Source: Rhodococcus sp. 14-1411-2a
GTDB lineage: Bacteria > Actinomycetota > Actinomycetes > Mycobacteriales > Mycobacteriaceae
Length of the DNA stretch: 64,000 bases
Assembly: GCF_002259485.1 (NCBI RefSeq)
Contig: NZ_NPGA01000008.1
Coordinates: forward strand, 62,001 to 126,000
Direction of reading: 5' to 3'
The notes under the pieces are model-generated. The model was not told where the DNA came from and ran no database searches. It was given only the letters and a program-made list of their open reading frames with translations. Made by a program: the position numbers and the translations under genes. Positions 9,265-17,168 of the stretch are shown piece after piece (the stretch's first letter is position 1; each line of letters begins with the position of its first letter).

Positions 9265-10308
9265 CTAGATGATTCCGACGTCGGTGAGGAGGGTCTGCGT
9301 GGCCTCGAGCGACGAGAGCTGACCGAGATCGAGATCGGTCGAGCCCAGCTCGGACAGCGGCGGCAGGTCGTAGTCCGAGGTGACTCCGTCGATGACGGGG
9401 TATTCGGCGGTCTCGTTCGCGAAGTACGTCTGCGATTCGGTCGAGAGCAACTCGCGCACGAAATCGAATGCGGCTTCCTGGTTGTCCGAGGCGGCCAGCA
9501 CACCGGCACCGGCGACGTTGATCAGCGCGCCGGGGTCACCGGGCTCGAAGTAGTGCAGCTCGACCGGGGCGTCGTCGCCGTTCTCTTCCTTGAAGGGGTA
9601 CCAGTAGTAGTGGTTGAGCAGGCCGGTGGCCACCTGTCCGTCGTTGACGGCGGTCAGCAGCGGGCCGTTGCCCTCGAAGGCGACGGGCTCGTTGGCGACG
9701 AATCCTTCGAGCCAGGTCCGAGCACCGTCCTCGCCGCGCTGCACGCGCAGGGCGGTGACGAAGGCCTGGAACGACGCGTTGGTCGGTGCGTAGCCGATCT
9801 GTCCGCGCCAGCGCGGGTCGAGCAGTCCGTCGATACCGGTGGGCAGGTCTGCGGCCTGCACCGAATCGGAGTTGTAGGCCAGCACGCGGGCTCGCGCCGA
9901 GGTGGCGACCCAGGTGCCGTCGGCACCGCGGTACTGCTCGGGAACGAGGGAGAGGATGTCCTCGGGCAGCGGCGCGAGAGCACCGGCCTCGTCGAGGGCA
10001 CCGAGTGCGCCTGCGTCCTGACCGTAGAAGACGTCGGCCGGGGTGGCGTCGCCTTCCTCGAGGATCTTGGCGGCCTGGGCGTTGGTGTTGCCCGAGTAGT
10101 CGACCTCGATACCGCCACCGATGCGCTCGATCAGTGGGTCGACGAGCTCTTCACCGCGGCCGGAGTACACCACGAGTGAGGACTCTGCGGTGGCGGACTC
10201 GGAGGTGGACGTGCCTTCGTCGGAGGAGCCTTCCGAGCTGCATGCGACGAGACCGAGGGCGAGGGTTGCGCTGAACGAGAGCAGCGCCAGACGGCGAACG
10301 GTGAACAC
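9265..10308 (-). CDS. Iron(III)-binding lipoprotein of ABC importer (FbpA-like)
   Basis: This 347-residue lipoprotein has a signal peptide with lipobox LVAC (lipidated Cys23), a Ser/Glu/Thr-rich linker, and a type-2 periplasmic-binding fold. The tyrosine cluster in LLNHYYWYPF matches the ferric-binding tyrosine pair of FbpA proteins. It is the first gene of a three-gene operon with permease and ATPase. A candidate iron box lies upstream at 10361-10379. Thiamine-type substrates are possible for the superfamily, but the tyrosines and iron box favour ferric iron. Confidence 0.9.
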   Translation of the reverse strand: MFTVRRLALLSFSATLALGLVACSSEGSSDEGTSTSESATAESSLVVYSGRGEELVDPLIERIGGGIEVDYSGNTNAQAAKILEEGDATPADVFYGQDAGALGALDEAGALAPLPEDILSLVPEQYRGADGTWVATSARARVLAYNSDSVQAADLPTGIDGLLDPRWRGQIGYAPTNASFQAFVTALRVQRGEDGARTWLEGFVANEPVAFEGNGPLLTAVNDGQVATGLLNHYYWYPFKEENGDDAPVELHYFEPGDPGALINVAGAGVLAASDNQEAAFDFVRELLSTESQTYFANETAEYPVIDGVTSDYDLPPLSELGSTDLDLGQLSSLEATQTLLTDVGII

Positions 10309-10360
10309 GGTTCTCCTGACGAAAACGGGTCATTCGGACAATTCGATGAAAGTACACCAC

Positions 10361-10379
10361 AAAGGTGAGGCTCAGCTAC
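10361..10379. promoter_or_regulatory. Candidate IdeR/DmdR iron box upstream of the ferric ABC operon
   Basis: AAAGGTGAGGCTCAGCTAC matches 13 of 19 positions of the actinobacterial iron box TTAGGTTAGGCTAACCTAA, including the GAGGCT core. It is 53-71 bases upstream of the binding-protein start, in the divergent promoter region shared with the FAD monooxygenase. It is weaker than the site at 17042. Confidence 0.45.
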
Positions 10380-10425
10380 TTTCCCTCCGGGATTGAACGG
10401 CCACAGGCCCGGGCACTCCCACTCC

Positions 10426-11625
10426 ATGACCTCTCGTGTACTCGTCACCGGCGCCAGCATCGCCGGCCCCACCGCGGCGTTCTGGCTGGACCGAGCCGGC
10501 TTCGAGGTCACCGTCCTCGAACGCTCGCCGCACCTGCGACTGGGCGGCCAGAACATCGACGTCCGCGGCTCCGGCCGCGAGGTGCTGCGACGCATGGGTC
10601 TGGACGCGACCCTCCTCGCGAACGGCACCACCGAGAAGGGCACCCGATTCGTCGACGACGCCGACGCCACCATCGCGGCCTTCCCGGCCGGCGACGGATC
10701 CCACGACGGCCCGACGGCGGAGTTGGAAATTCTGCGCGGCGAGTTCGCGCGGATTCTGGTCGAGTCCGCCGGTTCACGCACCGAGTATCGCTACGGCGAT
10801 CGCGTCGTCGGGGTGACTCAGAATGCTGCCGGCGTCGATGTCACCTTCGCAACGGGCACAGCGGAGAGGTTCGACCTCGTTCTCTTCGCCGATGGAATAC
10901 GTTCCAGCAGCAGAGAACTGGTGTTCGCCGGCGAGGCCGAGACCACCCCGGTCGGCTTGTACACCGCATACGGCGTACTGCCGAAGGGACCGAGCGACGA
11001 CGGCTGGTGGCGATGGTACAACGCCCCCGGATCCCGAGTGGCCAATCTACGACCGGACAACCTCGGCACGACGCGATTCAGCCTGTCCTGGGTGTCCGAC
11101 GACAGCGGCTACGAGGGCGCGTCCACCGAACGTGTGATCACCGCTCTGCGTTCGACGTTCGCCGACGTCGGTTGGGAAGTGCCCCGAATCCTGGACTCGC
11201 TGGGACCGGACTCGGAGCTGTACGTCGACTATCTGGCGCAGGTGAAGGCCCCGCGCTGGTCCGACGGCAGAATCGGCATGCTCGGCGATGCCGCATGGTG
11301 CGCAACGCCGTTGAGCGGCATGGGCACCACGTTGTCAGTCACCGGCGCGTACGTTCTCGCCGGCGAGCTCGCGCGGGCGAGCGATCATCGCGCCGGGTTC
11401 GAGGCCTTCGAGACGCGCATGCGTCCGTTCGTCGCTCAGGCTCAGAAACTCCCACCCGGCGTGCCTCGCGTCGCGCATCCGAAGACCTCGGTGGGAGTCG
11501 CCGCATTCCGCACCGCACTGCGGCTGGCCGGATCGAAGCCGGTACAGGCCGTGAGCAGCAAGTTCCTCGGTCCCGACGCGGCGACACTCGAGCTGCCGGA
11601 CTACGAGTTCGACAACGCAGGTTAG
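10426..11625 (+). CDS. FAD-dependent monooxygenase (PHBH/UbiH-like)
   Basis: This 399-residue flavoprotein has an N-terminal dinucleotide motif TGASIAGPTAAFW and a late FAD motif GDAAWCATPLSGMGTT (bases about 11284-11330), as in aromatic-ring hydroxylases and related group A flavin monooxygenases. The ATG at 10426 begins directly before the Rossmann strand; an in-frame TTG at 10393 is less likely. Its stop overlaps the convergent siderophore-interacting gene by 4 bases. The substrate cannot be told from sequence, and the iron neighbours may be coincidental. Confidence 0.88.
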   Translation: MTSRVLVTGASIAGPTAAFWLDRAGFEVTVLERSPHLRLGGQNIDVRGSGREVLRRMGLDATLLANGTTEKGTRFVDDADATIAAFPAGDGSHDGPTAELEILRGEFARILVESAGSRTEYRYGDRVVGVTQNAAGVDVTFATGTAERFDLVLFADGIRSSSRELVFAGEAETTPVGLYTAYGVLPKGPSDDGWWRWYNAPGSRVANLRPDNLGTTRFSLSWVSDDSGYEGASTERVITALRSTFADVGWEVPRILDSLGPDSELYVDYLAQVKAPRWSDGRIGMLGDAAWCATPLSGMGTTLSVTGAYVLAGELARASDHRAGFEAFETRMRPFVAQAQKLPPGVPRVAHPKTSVGVAAFRTALRLAGSKPVQAVSSKFLGPDAATLELPDYEFDNAG

Positions 11626-12515
11626 AGCCCCACCCGCTCGAGCAGCGCATCGAATGCCTCGCTGGCTTCCTGCTCGGAGCGGCCGGACTCGATGACGCCG
11701 TTGTACACCGCGAGCGCCTCCTCCTGGTATTGCTTGTATTTCTCGAGCCACTTCTCGGAGTCGGCGCGCCAGTACCCGATGATGTCGAAGTACGCGATGT
11801 CGTAGCCCAATTCCTTGCGGAAGTACTTGCGCACCCGACGCGAGGACGACGCCTCGCCGGCGAACCACACGTAACCGCGCCCCTCGGGCAGGGGGTACGC
11901 CAATGCCGCGTCGTCGAGAACGCTTGCGCTGTCGCCGTTTCCGGATCCGATGCGCCAGTCGAACGTGACGTCGGCCTTGGTCTCGAAGGATTGGATGTCG
12001 CCGCGTTCGAGAACCTCGACGATCGCGTGCGCACGCATTTCGGCGGGCAACTGCTCGACGAGTCGGCCGAGTGCGGGCAGCCCGGTCATGTCCGCGACCA
12101 ACAGCAGCCATTCGACGTCGGGGGGCGGTGAATACCAGGATCGCGGCCGGGTGAACAGCACCGTCTGCCCCGGGACGGCCTGCTGCGCCCAGGTGGATGC
12201 GACACCGCCCTCGTGGGCGAAGAAGTCGATGGTCAGCTCACCGCGCTCCGGATCGAGACGGCGGATGGTGTAGTTGCGCCCTTCGGGAGCGTCGTCGAGA
12301 CCGTGGAACCACCAGAACCCGTCGACCTCGGTCATCGGCGGCGGGATCGCCTCGCCTGCCCTGGGGAAATAGACTCCGACGCATTCGTCGGGCACACCGA
12401 GCGTGCGGTAGCCGGCAACGTGCTCGCCGCCGAACGTCACGCGCACCATGTGCACCGTGAGACGTTCCACTGCAACGACGTCGGCGTAGTAGTAACCACG
12501 CGGTTGTTCGTTCAT
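11622..12515 (-). CDS. Siderophore-interacting protein (SIP/ViuB-type ferric reductase)
   Basis: This 297-residue protein of the SIP family has an N-terminal FAD-binding barrel with RNYTIRRLD and a C-terminal SIP domain (LLLVADMTGLPALGRL, then YVWFAGEASSSRRVRKYFR). Members reduce imported ferric siderophores with NAD(P)H so that iron is released in the cytoplasm. An iron-box-like site lies about 80 bases upstream (12594-12612), and the siderophore uptake genes follow on the same strand. Confidence 0.93.
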   Translation of the reverse strand: MNEQPRGYYYADVVAVERLTVHMVRVTFGGEHVAGYRTLGVPDECVGVYFPRAGEAIPPPMTEVDGFWWFHGLDDAPEGRNYTIRRLDPERGELTIDFFAHEGGVASTWAQQAVPGQTVLFTRPRSWYSPPPDVEWLLLVADMTGLPALGRLVEQLPAEMRAHAIVEVLERGDIQSFETKADVTFDWRIGSGNGDSASVLDDAALAYPLPEGRGYVWFAGEASSSRRVRKYFRKELGYDIAYFDIIGYWRADSEKWLEKYKQYQEEALAVYNGVIESGRSEQEASEAFDALLERVGL

Positions 12516-12593
12516 CTTCGCCCTCGATACATATCTCGACGTGGCTCTCGAGAGAACCCGCAGGCCGACTCGGCAGCCATTCCTCCTCGATTC

Positions 12594-12612
12594 TAAACTA
12601 AGCCTTGCCTAG
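12594..12612. promoter_or_regulatory. Candidate IdeR/DmdR iron box upstream of the SIP gene
   Basis: On the minus strand CTAGGCAAGGCTTAGTTTA matches about 12 of 19 positions of the iron-box consensus. It overlaps the stop codon of the ABC ATPase gene and sits 79-97 bases before the SIP start. It would give the SIP gene its own iron-regulated promoter. Confidence 0.45.
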
Positions 12613-13404
12613 CCTGCGACCGCCCGCCTTGGGAATCACCAACGGTGTGTGCGATTCCGGGTCGTCGATGATGCGGCACGGCAGCCCGAAGACCGCCTCC
12701 ACCAGCTCGGCGGTGACGACGTCGGCGGGCGCACCCTCGGTGACCACTGCGCCGTCCTTCATCGCGATGATGTGGTCGGCGTACCGGCAGGCGTGATTGA
12801 GGTCGTGCAGCACTGCGACCAGAGTGCGACCGTTCTCGCAGTTCAGAGTGGCCAACAGGTCGAGAAGCTCGATCTGGTGGGCGATGTCGAGAAAGGTCGT
12901 CGGCTCGTCCAACAACAGCAGCGGCGTCTGCTGCGCGAGAACCATTGCCACCCAGACGCGTTGCTGCTGACCGCCGGACAGTTCGTCCACCGGACGAGCG
13001 GACAGTGACGTCACTCCGGTCGAGTTCATGGCCTCGATCACCGCGGCCTCGTCTTCGGTCGACCACTGTCGGATCAGCTTCTGATGCGGATAGCGGCCCC
13101 GCGCAACCAGATCGGCCACCGAAATGCCGTCGGGTGCGATGGAGGTCTGCGGAAGCAGGCCGAGGCGTCGGGCAACTTCTTTCGCCGGATACGACGAAAT
13201 CGCCTTCCCGTCCAGCAGAACGGTTCCACGAGAGGGCTTCAGCAGCCGCGAGAGTGCCCGCAGCAGAGTCGATTTACCGCAGGCGTTCGGTCCGACGATG
13301 ACGGTGAACTTGCCGTCGGGAATCTCGACGGTCAGGTTCTCGCTGACGACGCTCTTGTCGTATCCGACCGTGATGTCGTCGGTGTGCAACCGAGGCTTCG
13401 TCAC
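12598..13404 (-). CDS. Ferric-siderophore ABC transporter ATPase (FecE/FepC-type)
   Basis: This 268-residue ATPase has Walker A VGPNACGKST, the signature LSGGQQQRVWVAMVLAQ, Walker B LLLLDEPTTFLD and the switch histidine in VLHDLNHACRYAD, all diagnostic of the FecE/FepC iron-siderophore class. It drives import through the two FecCD permeases encoded upstream. The GTG at 13404 overlaps the permease stop (GTGA). It ends the operon that begins near 16925. Confidence 0.95.
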   Translation of the reverse strand: MTKPRLHTDDITVGYDKSVVSENLTVEIPDGKFTVIVGPNACGKSTLLRALSRLLKPSRGTVLLDGKAISSYPAKEVARRLGLLPQTSIAPDGISVADLVARGRYPHQKLIRQWSTEDEAAVIEAMNSTGVTSLSARPVDELSGGQQQRVWVAMVLAQQTPLLLLDEPTTFLDIAHQIELLDLLATLNCENGRTLVAVLHDLNHACRYADHIIAMKDGAVVTEGAPADVVTAELVEAVFGLPCRIIDDPESHTPLVIPKAGGRRLGKA

Positions 13405-14468
13405 TGCTTCCTGCCTTCCCGCGCCAGCAACCACACGAAGTATGCGCCGCCGACCGATACGGTCACCACACCCACCGGGAGCTGCGTGGGAGCGAAGACG
13501 CGCTGTGCAACAACGTCGCTGACGACCAGCAGCAGCGCTCCCATGCACGCGGCAGGCACCATCGCCACTGACGAGGTGCCGGTGAGGCGGCGCGCCAACT
13601 GCGGAGCGGCGAGCGCGATGAACGAGATGGGCCCCGCGGCCGCGGTGACCATCGCGATCAGCGCAACTCCGAGGAACACCAGCATCAGACGGGTCGGCTC
13701 GGCGCGCACACCGAGCGCCCTCGCCGCATCGTCCCCCATCTCCAACATCGGCAGCCGACGCGAGAGCACCGCCAGGCACGACGCGATGACGATCGACACT
13801 GCCAGTACCGGTCCCACCTGAGACCACCCCAGCCCGTTGAGGGTGCCCGCACCCCAGACTGCGGCCGCGATCGCGTCGTCCAGGTCAGCTCTGATCACGA
13901 GCCAGGTGTTGACCGAGGCCAGAACGGCGCTGACGGCGATCCCGACGATGATCAGCCGAAAGCCCTGCACCCCGCGCCGGTACGCGAGTAGGTAGACCAC
14001 CGCCGCCGTCGCGAGTCCGCCGACGAGCGCGCCCGCTCCGGTCCGGTAATAGCCACCACCGAGAGCGAGGATGACGACGAGCGCGCCGGTGTAGGAACCG
14101 GTGGCGAATCCGATGATGTCCGGGCTGCCCAACGGATTTCGCGTCAAGGATTGAAAGACCGCACCCGATACGCCGAGGGCGGACCCGAACAGGAAAGCCA
14201 GCGCCACTCGGGGAAACCGCCACTCCATCACCACGATCTCGGTGAGGCGTGGCGCGTCGCCGAACACCGCGGCGAGCACCTCGTTCGGCGGAATGTAGAA
14301 GTCGCCGGTACCGACCGCGACGACGGAGACCACCACCGTCACGAGCAGCAAGGCCGCGCAGACGCCGACCGTTCGAATGTCGATGCGGCCGTCCACTCGA
14401 TCCCGCACTCGCACGACCCGCAGCGTTCGGCCGAAATCGATGTCGCCGCCGCGTTGTTCACGGGTCAC
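13401..14468 (-). CDS. Ferric-siderophore ABC permease (FecCD family), second subunit
   Basis: This 355-residue integral membrane protein of the FecCD/BtuC family has the conserved segment VSGAVFQSLTRNPLGSPDIIG and about nine or ten helices. The cytoplasmic loop near ISFIALAAPQLARRLTG is the usual ATPase contact. The GTG start at 14468 overlaps the previous permease stop (GTGA). With the next permease it forms the heterodimeric channel. The charged N-terminus (about 30 residues) is longer than in enterobacterial FecD. Confidence 0.93.
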   Translation of the reverse strand: MTREQRGGDIDFGRTLRVVRVRDRVDGRIDIRTVGVCAALLLVTVVVSVVAVGTGDFYIPPNEVLAAVFGDAPRLTEIVVMEWRFPRVALAFLFGSALGVSGAVFQSLTRNPLGSPDIIGFATGSYTGALVVILALGGGYYRTGAGALVGGLATAAVVYLLAYRRGVQGFRLIIVGIAVSAVLASVNTWLVIRADLDDAIAAAVWGAGTLNGLGWSQVGPVLAVSIVIASCLAVLSRRLPMLEMGDDAARALGVRAEPTRLMLVFLGVALIAMVTAAAGPISFIALAAPQLARRLTGTSSVAMVPAACMGALLLVVSDVVAQRVFAPTQLPVGVVTVSVGGAYFVWLLAREGRKQ

Positions 14469-15538
14469 AGTCCGCTCGCCTTCTTCCGGCGAACCAGCAG
14501 GATCAGCACCGGTGCGCCGACGAACGCGGTCACGATGCCGACCTGCAATTCCCCCGGCCTGAGCACGACGCGTCCGACCACATCCGAAAGCAACAGCAAA
14601 CCCGGTGCCGCGACCACCGTGTAGACCAGAATCCATCGTTGGTCCGGTCCGACGAACCACCGCACCATGTGCGGAATCATCAGTCCCACGAATCCGATGG
14701 GCCCGGCCGCGGCCGTCGCGGCACCGGCGAGCAGGGTGACTGCGACGACGCCGATGATTCGCGTACGAATCACGTTCGCCCCCAAGGACTGTGCCAGATC
14801 GTCGCCGAGCGCGATCGCATTGAGAGGACGAGCGATCAGGGCGGACAGGAACACTCCGAGCGCGATGAACGGGGCGATTTCGGACGCGATGTCCATACCT
14901 CGACCGGCCAACGACCCGGCTCCCCAGAACCTCATCCTGTCGAACGCATCGGGATCGAGCAGCAGCATGCCCGAGGTGATGCCGCCCAGGACAGCTCCGA
15001 GCGCAATTCCGGACAGCGTCAACCGAATCGGAGTGGCTCCCGCTCGCCCCAGCGCCCCCAGCGCGTACACCGCGATCGTGGCGACCACCGCGCCGGCGAA
15101 CGCGAACCAGATGTAGGACCCGATGCCGGTGACCCCCAGCACGCCGACGGCGATCGCAACGAAGAACGCCGCCCCGGCGTTGACACCGAGAATTCCCGGG
15201 TCGGCCAGCGGATTTCGCGTCATAGCCTGAATCAGCGCACCAGCCACCCCGAGAGCGACTCCCACGAGCAACCCCAGAACGGTACGCGGAAGCCGCAGTT
15301 CACGAACGATCACCGATTCGGTGGATCCGTCGGCGAAGAACAGACCGTGCCACACCTCGCCGATCGGGATGTACTCGGTTCCCACCGAGATGCTCACCAG
15401 GCACAGCGCCGCCAGCACACCGGTGACGAAGAACAACCCCGCGGCCCGACGGGCATCGGTGCGAGCGAGACCACCGACTTCGGCCGGAACGCCTCGCTGT
15501 TCCGGCTCGTCGCCCACGCTCGCCCTCACCCGATTCAC
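14465..15538 (-). CDS. Ferric-siderophore ABC permease (FecCD family), first subunit
   Basis: This 357-residue FecCD-type permease has VAGALIQAMTRNPLADPGILGVNAG near the second third of the N-terminal half and FVGLMIPHMVRWFVGPDQRW toward the C-terminus, both family hallmarks. The GTG at 15538 overlaps the N-hydroxylase stop (GTGA), so uptake genes are translationally coupled to a siderophore biosynthetic gene. It should pair with the product of 13401-14468 and receive ligand from the lipoprotein encoded at 17169-18275. Confidence 0.93.
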   Translation of the reverse strand: MNRVRASVGDEPEQRGVPAEVGGLARTDARRAAGLFFVTGVLAALCLVSISVGTEYIPIGEVWHGLFFADGSTESVIVRELRLPRTVLGLLVGVALGVAGALIQAMTRNPLADPGILGVNAGAAFFVAIAVGVLGVTGIGSYIWFAFAGAVVATIAVYALGALGRAGATPIRLTLSGIALGAVLGGITSGMLLLDPDAFDRMRFWGAGSLAGRGMDIASEIAPFIALGVFLSALIARPLNAIALGDDLAQSLGANVIRTRIIGVVAVTLLAGAATAAAGPIGFVGLMIPHMVRWFVGPDQRWILVYTVVAAPGLLLLSDVVGRVVLRPGELQVGIVTAFVGAPVLILLVRRKKASGL

Positions 15539-16821
15539 ACCACCGATCGCACCCTCGCGCCCACAGCGGACTTCACGATCTCACCGCTGCGAACAGCGAT
15601 GTTGGACAGCAACGACGAGGTCAGACCATGCGTGTGCTCGGTGCCGCCCTGCAGATAGATCGAACCCGCACTCGGTTCACGCGTCACGAGTCGGTAGTCA
15701 CGCGTCACGCGAGGCCCACGGGAGTCGTATTCGACGTCGTCGAACAGCGGACCGAGGATCTCGGGTAGGTCGAGGGACGTGAAGCCTGTGGCATAGACGA
15801 CAGCGTCGCACAGTATGTCCTCGGCCAGCCCCGTCGGGCCGTGCTCGACGGACACACGAACGCCCGACGGCTCCTCGGTGGCTCCGATCAACCGGGACGC
15901 TCCGTGCACGAACAACCGGCGCTTCCCGCTGACTCGCTCGGAGTACTCGCGTGCGTACAACTCCTCGATCAACGGCAGGTCGACGGCGGAGTAGTTGGTT
16001 CCGCGGTGATAGTGCAGTAGTTGCTCGCGCAGTGTGTGCGACGACGAATAGAAGTCGTCGACGGCCGTCGGATCGAAGATGCGATTGGCGTAGGGGCTGT
16101 CGTCGGCCGGGCTGTATCCGTACTTGCGCAACACCGCGTGCACCGACGCGTCGCTGTACGTCGAGTGCAGGTAGTCCACCACCTCGGCGGCACTCTGCCC
16201 GGCACCGACGACGACGAAGGTGTGCTGCGTCCGCGACGGCAACCGATCGAGCTCGCCGAGAAGATCGTGGTTGTGGAACTGTCGCGCCGACGCCGTGACC
16301 CCGTCGGGCAGGGTGGCGGTCAGTCCTCCGGCGAGCACGATGTTACGTCCTCGCACGGTCCCGGTTCGCCGGCCCTCGGTGCGGACGCCGTAGCCGTCAC
16401 CGGTGTCGACGACGTCCAGCGCCCGGGTGCCGTAGTGCACGGTCGCGTCGACTTTGCTTGCGGCCCAAGTTAGGTAGTCGTGGAACTCGAGCCGACTCGG
16501 GAAGAACGTCTGCAGATTGATGAAGTGATTGAGCCGACCCTGTTCCGACAGATACGCCAGAAAGCTGTATTCACTGCTGGCATTGCGTTGGGTCGCCAGG
16601 TCTTTGAGGAACGAGATCTGCATGGACGTCCCTGGCAACAGCATGCCGGGGTGCCAGGCGAACTCGTCCTTGGATTCGACGAAGCAGGCCGTCAATCGCT
16701 CTGCCGGCGAGCACATTCGATTGTGCTCCTCGATCGCGATGGCCAGGCCCAGATTCGAGGGCCCGAAGCCGACCCCGACGATGTCGTAGGTGCCGTCGGA
16801 AAAATCGTTGTGCGAGGTCAT
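15535..16821 (-). CDS. L-ornithine N5- / L-lysine N6-monooxygenase (siderophore biosynthesis)
   Basis: This 428-residue flavin N-hydroxylase belongs to the IucD/PvdA/SidA family. It has the FAD motif GVGFGPSNLG (about 16-25), the segment FAWHPGMLLPG and SFLKDLAT, the NADPH motif VVGAGQSAAE, the substrate loop with SPYANRIFDP, and the C-terminal EHTHGLTSSLLSN. It makes the hydroxylamine used for hydroxamate groups. Ornithine versus lysine cannot be settled by eye. Its ATG overlaps the stop of a 35-codon upstream ORF. No synthetase (NRPS or NIS) lies in this window, so assembly must be encoded elsewhere. Confidence 0.93.
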   Translation of the reverse strand: MTSHNDFSDGTYDIVGVGFGPSNLGLAIAIEEHNRMCSPAERLTACFVESKDEFAWHPGMLLPGTSMQISFLKDLATQRNASSEYSFLAYLSEQGRLNHFINLQTFFPSRLEFHDYLTWAASKVDATVHYGTRALDVVDTGDGYGVRTEGRRTGTVRGRNIVLAGGLTATLPDGVTASARQFHNHDLLGELDRLPSRTQHTFVVVGAGQSAAEVVDYLHSTYSDASVHAVLRKYGYSPADDSPYANRIFDPTAVDDFYSSSHTLREQLLHYHRGTNYSAVDLPLIEELYAREYSERVSGKRRLFVHGASRLIGATEEPSGVRVSVEHGPTGLAEDILCDAVVYATGFTSLDLPEILGPLFDDVEYDSRGPRVTRDYRLVTREPSAGSIYLQGGTEHTHGLTSSLLSNIAVRSGEIVKSAVGARVRSVV

Positions 16822-16925
16822 CGACGGCTCGCCCCCGCGGTTCGATCGGCGGGGCCGGCGAGGTGCAGATCGGCATGAACGAGGCCTACACGGTGGATCG
16901 CTCCACCGAGCTCGGTGCGGTGCAT
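16818..16925 (-). CDS. Small upstream ORF (35 codons) coupled to the N-hydroxylase
   Basis: On the minus strand an AAGGAG Shine-Dalgarno (16933-16938) sits 7 bases before an ATG at 16925. The frame runs 35 codons and its TGA overlaps the N-hydroxylase ATG (ATGA). The peptide begins MHRTELGGAIHRVGLVHADL and is rich in His, Arg, Ala and Gly with no membrane segment. I do not recognise it. The N-hydroxylase itself has no comparable ribosome site, so this ORF may deliver ribosomes to it, as a leader or coupling peptide. The 347-base stretch 16822-17168 otherwise holds only the iron box and promoters. Confidence 0.6.
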   Translation of the reverse strand: MHRTELGGAIHRVGLVHADLHLAGPADRTAGASRR

Positions 16926-17041
16926 AGGGCGTCTCCTTCTACTTGCGGACGAGATTCGGGGTGACGCCGGCGAGGGTCCGTCGATGGCCGTCTCGGCAGT
17001 GCCCAGCGTCCTGGCTCGATGTCATGAGCAGCGCTACTTGC

Positions 17042-17060
17042 CTACCGTAGGCTAACCTAA
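17042..17060. promoter_or_regulatory. IdeR/DmdR iron box in the divergent siderophore promoter
   Basis: CTACCGTAGGCTAACCTAA matches 15 of 19 positions of the iron box TTAGGTTAGGCTAACCTAA, with a perfect right half. It lies between the N-hydroxylase/uptake operon (minus) and the siderophore-binding lipoprotein (plus). An iron-loaded IdeR/DmdR dimer here would repress both. Confidence 0.85.
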
Positions 17061-17168
17061 CATTTCCTGGTCTACAACGGCTCCGTCGTGCGCCGAGTGC
17101 GCCCGGACACGTGTGTGGCCCTCGATCTCGTCGGTTCACCGTCCATCATCGAACGCGAAAGTGAGCGC

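Noticed and set aside
10365-12131. Open frame of about 588 codons over the FAD monooxygenase and SIP genes
   Set aside because: It is Arg-rich, spans two real genes on opposite strands and shows no recognisable fold.
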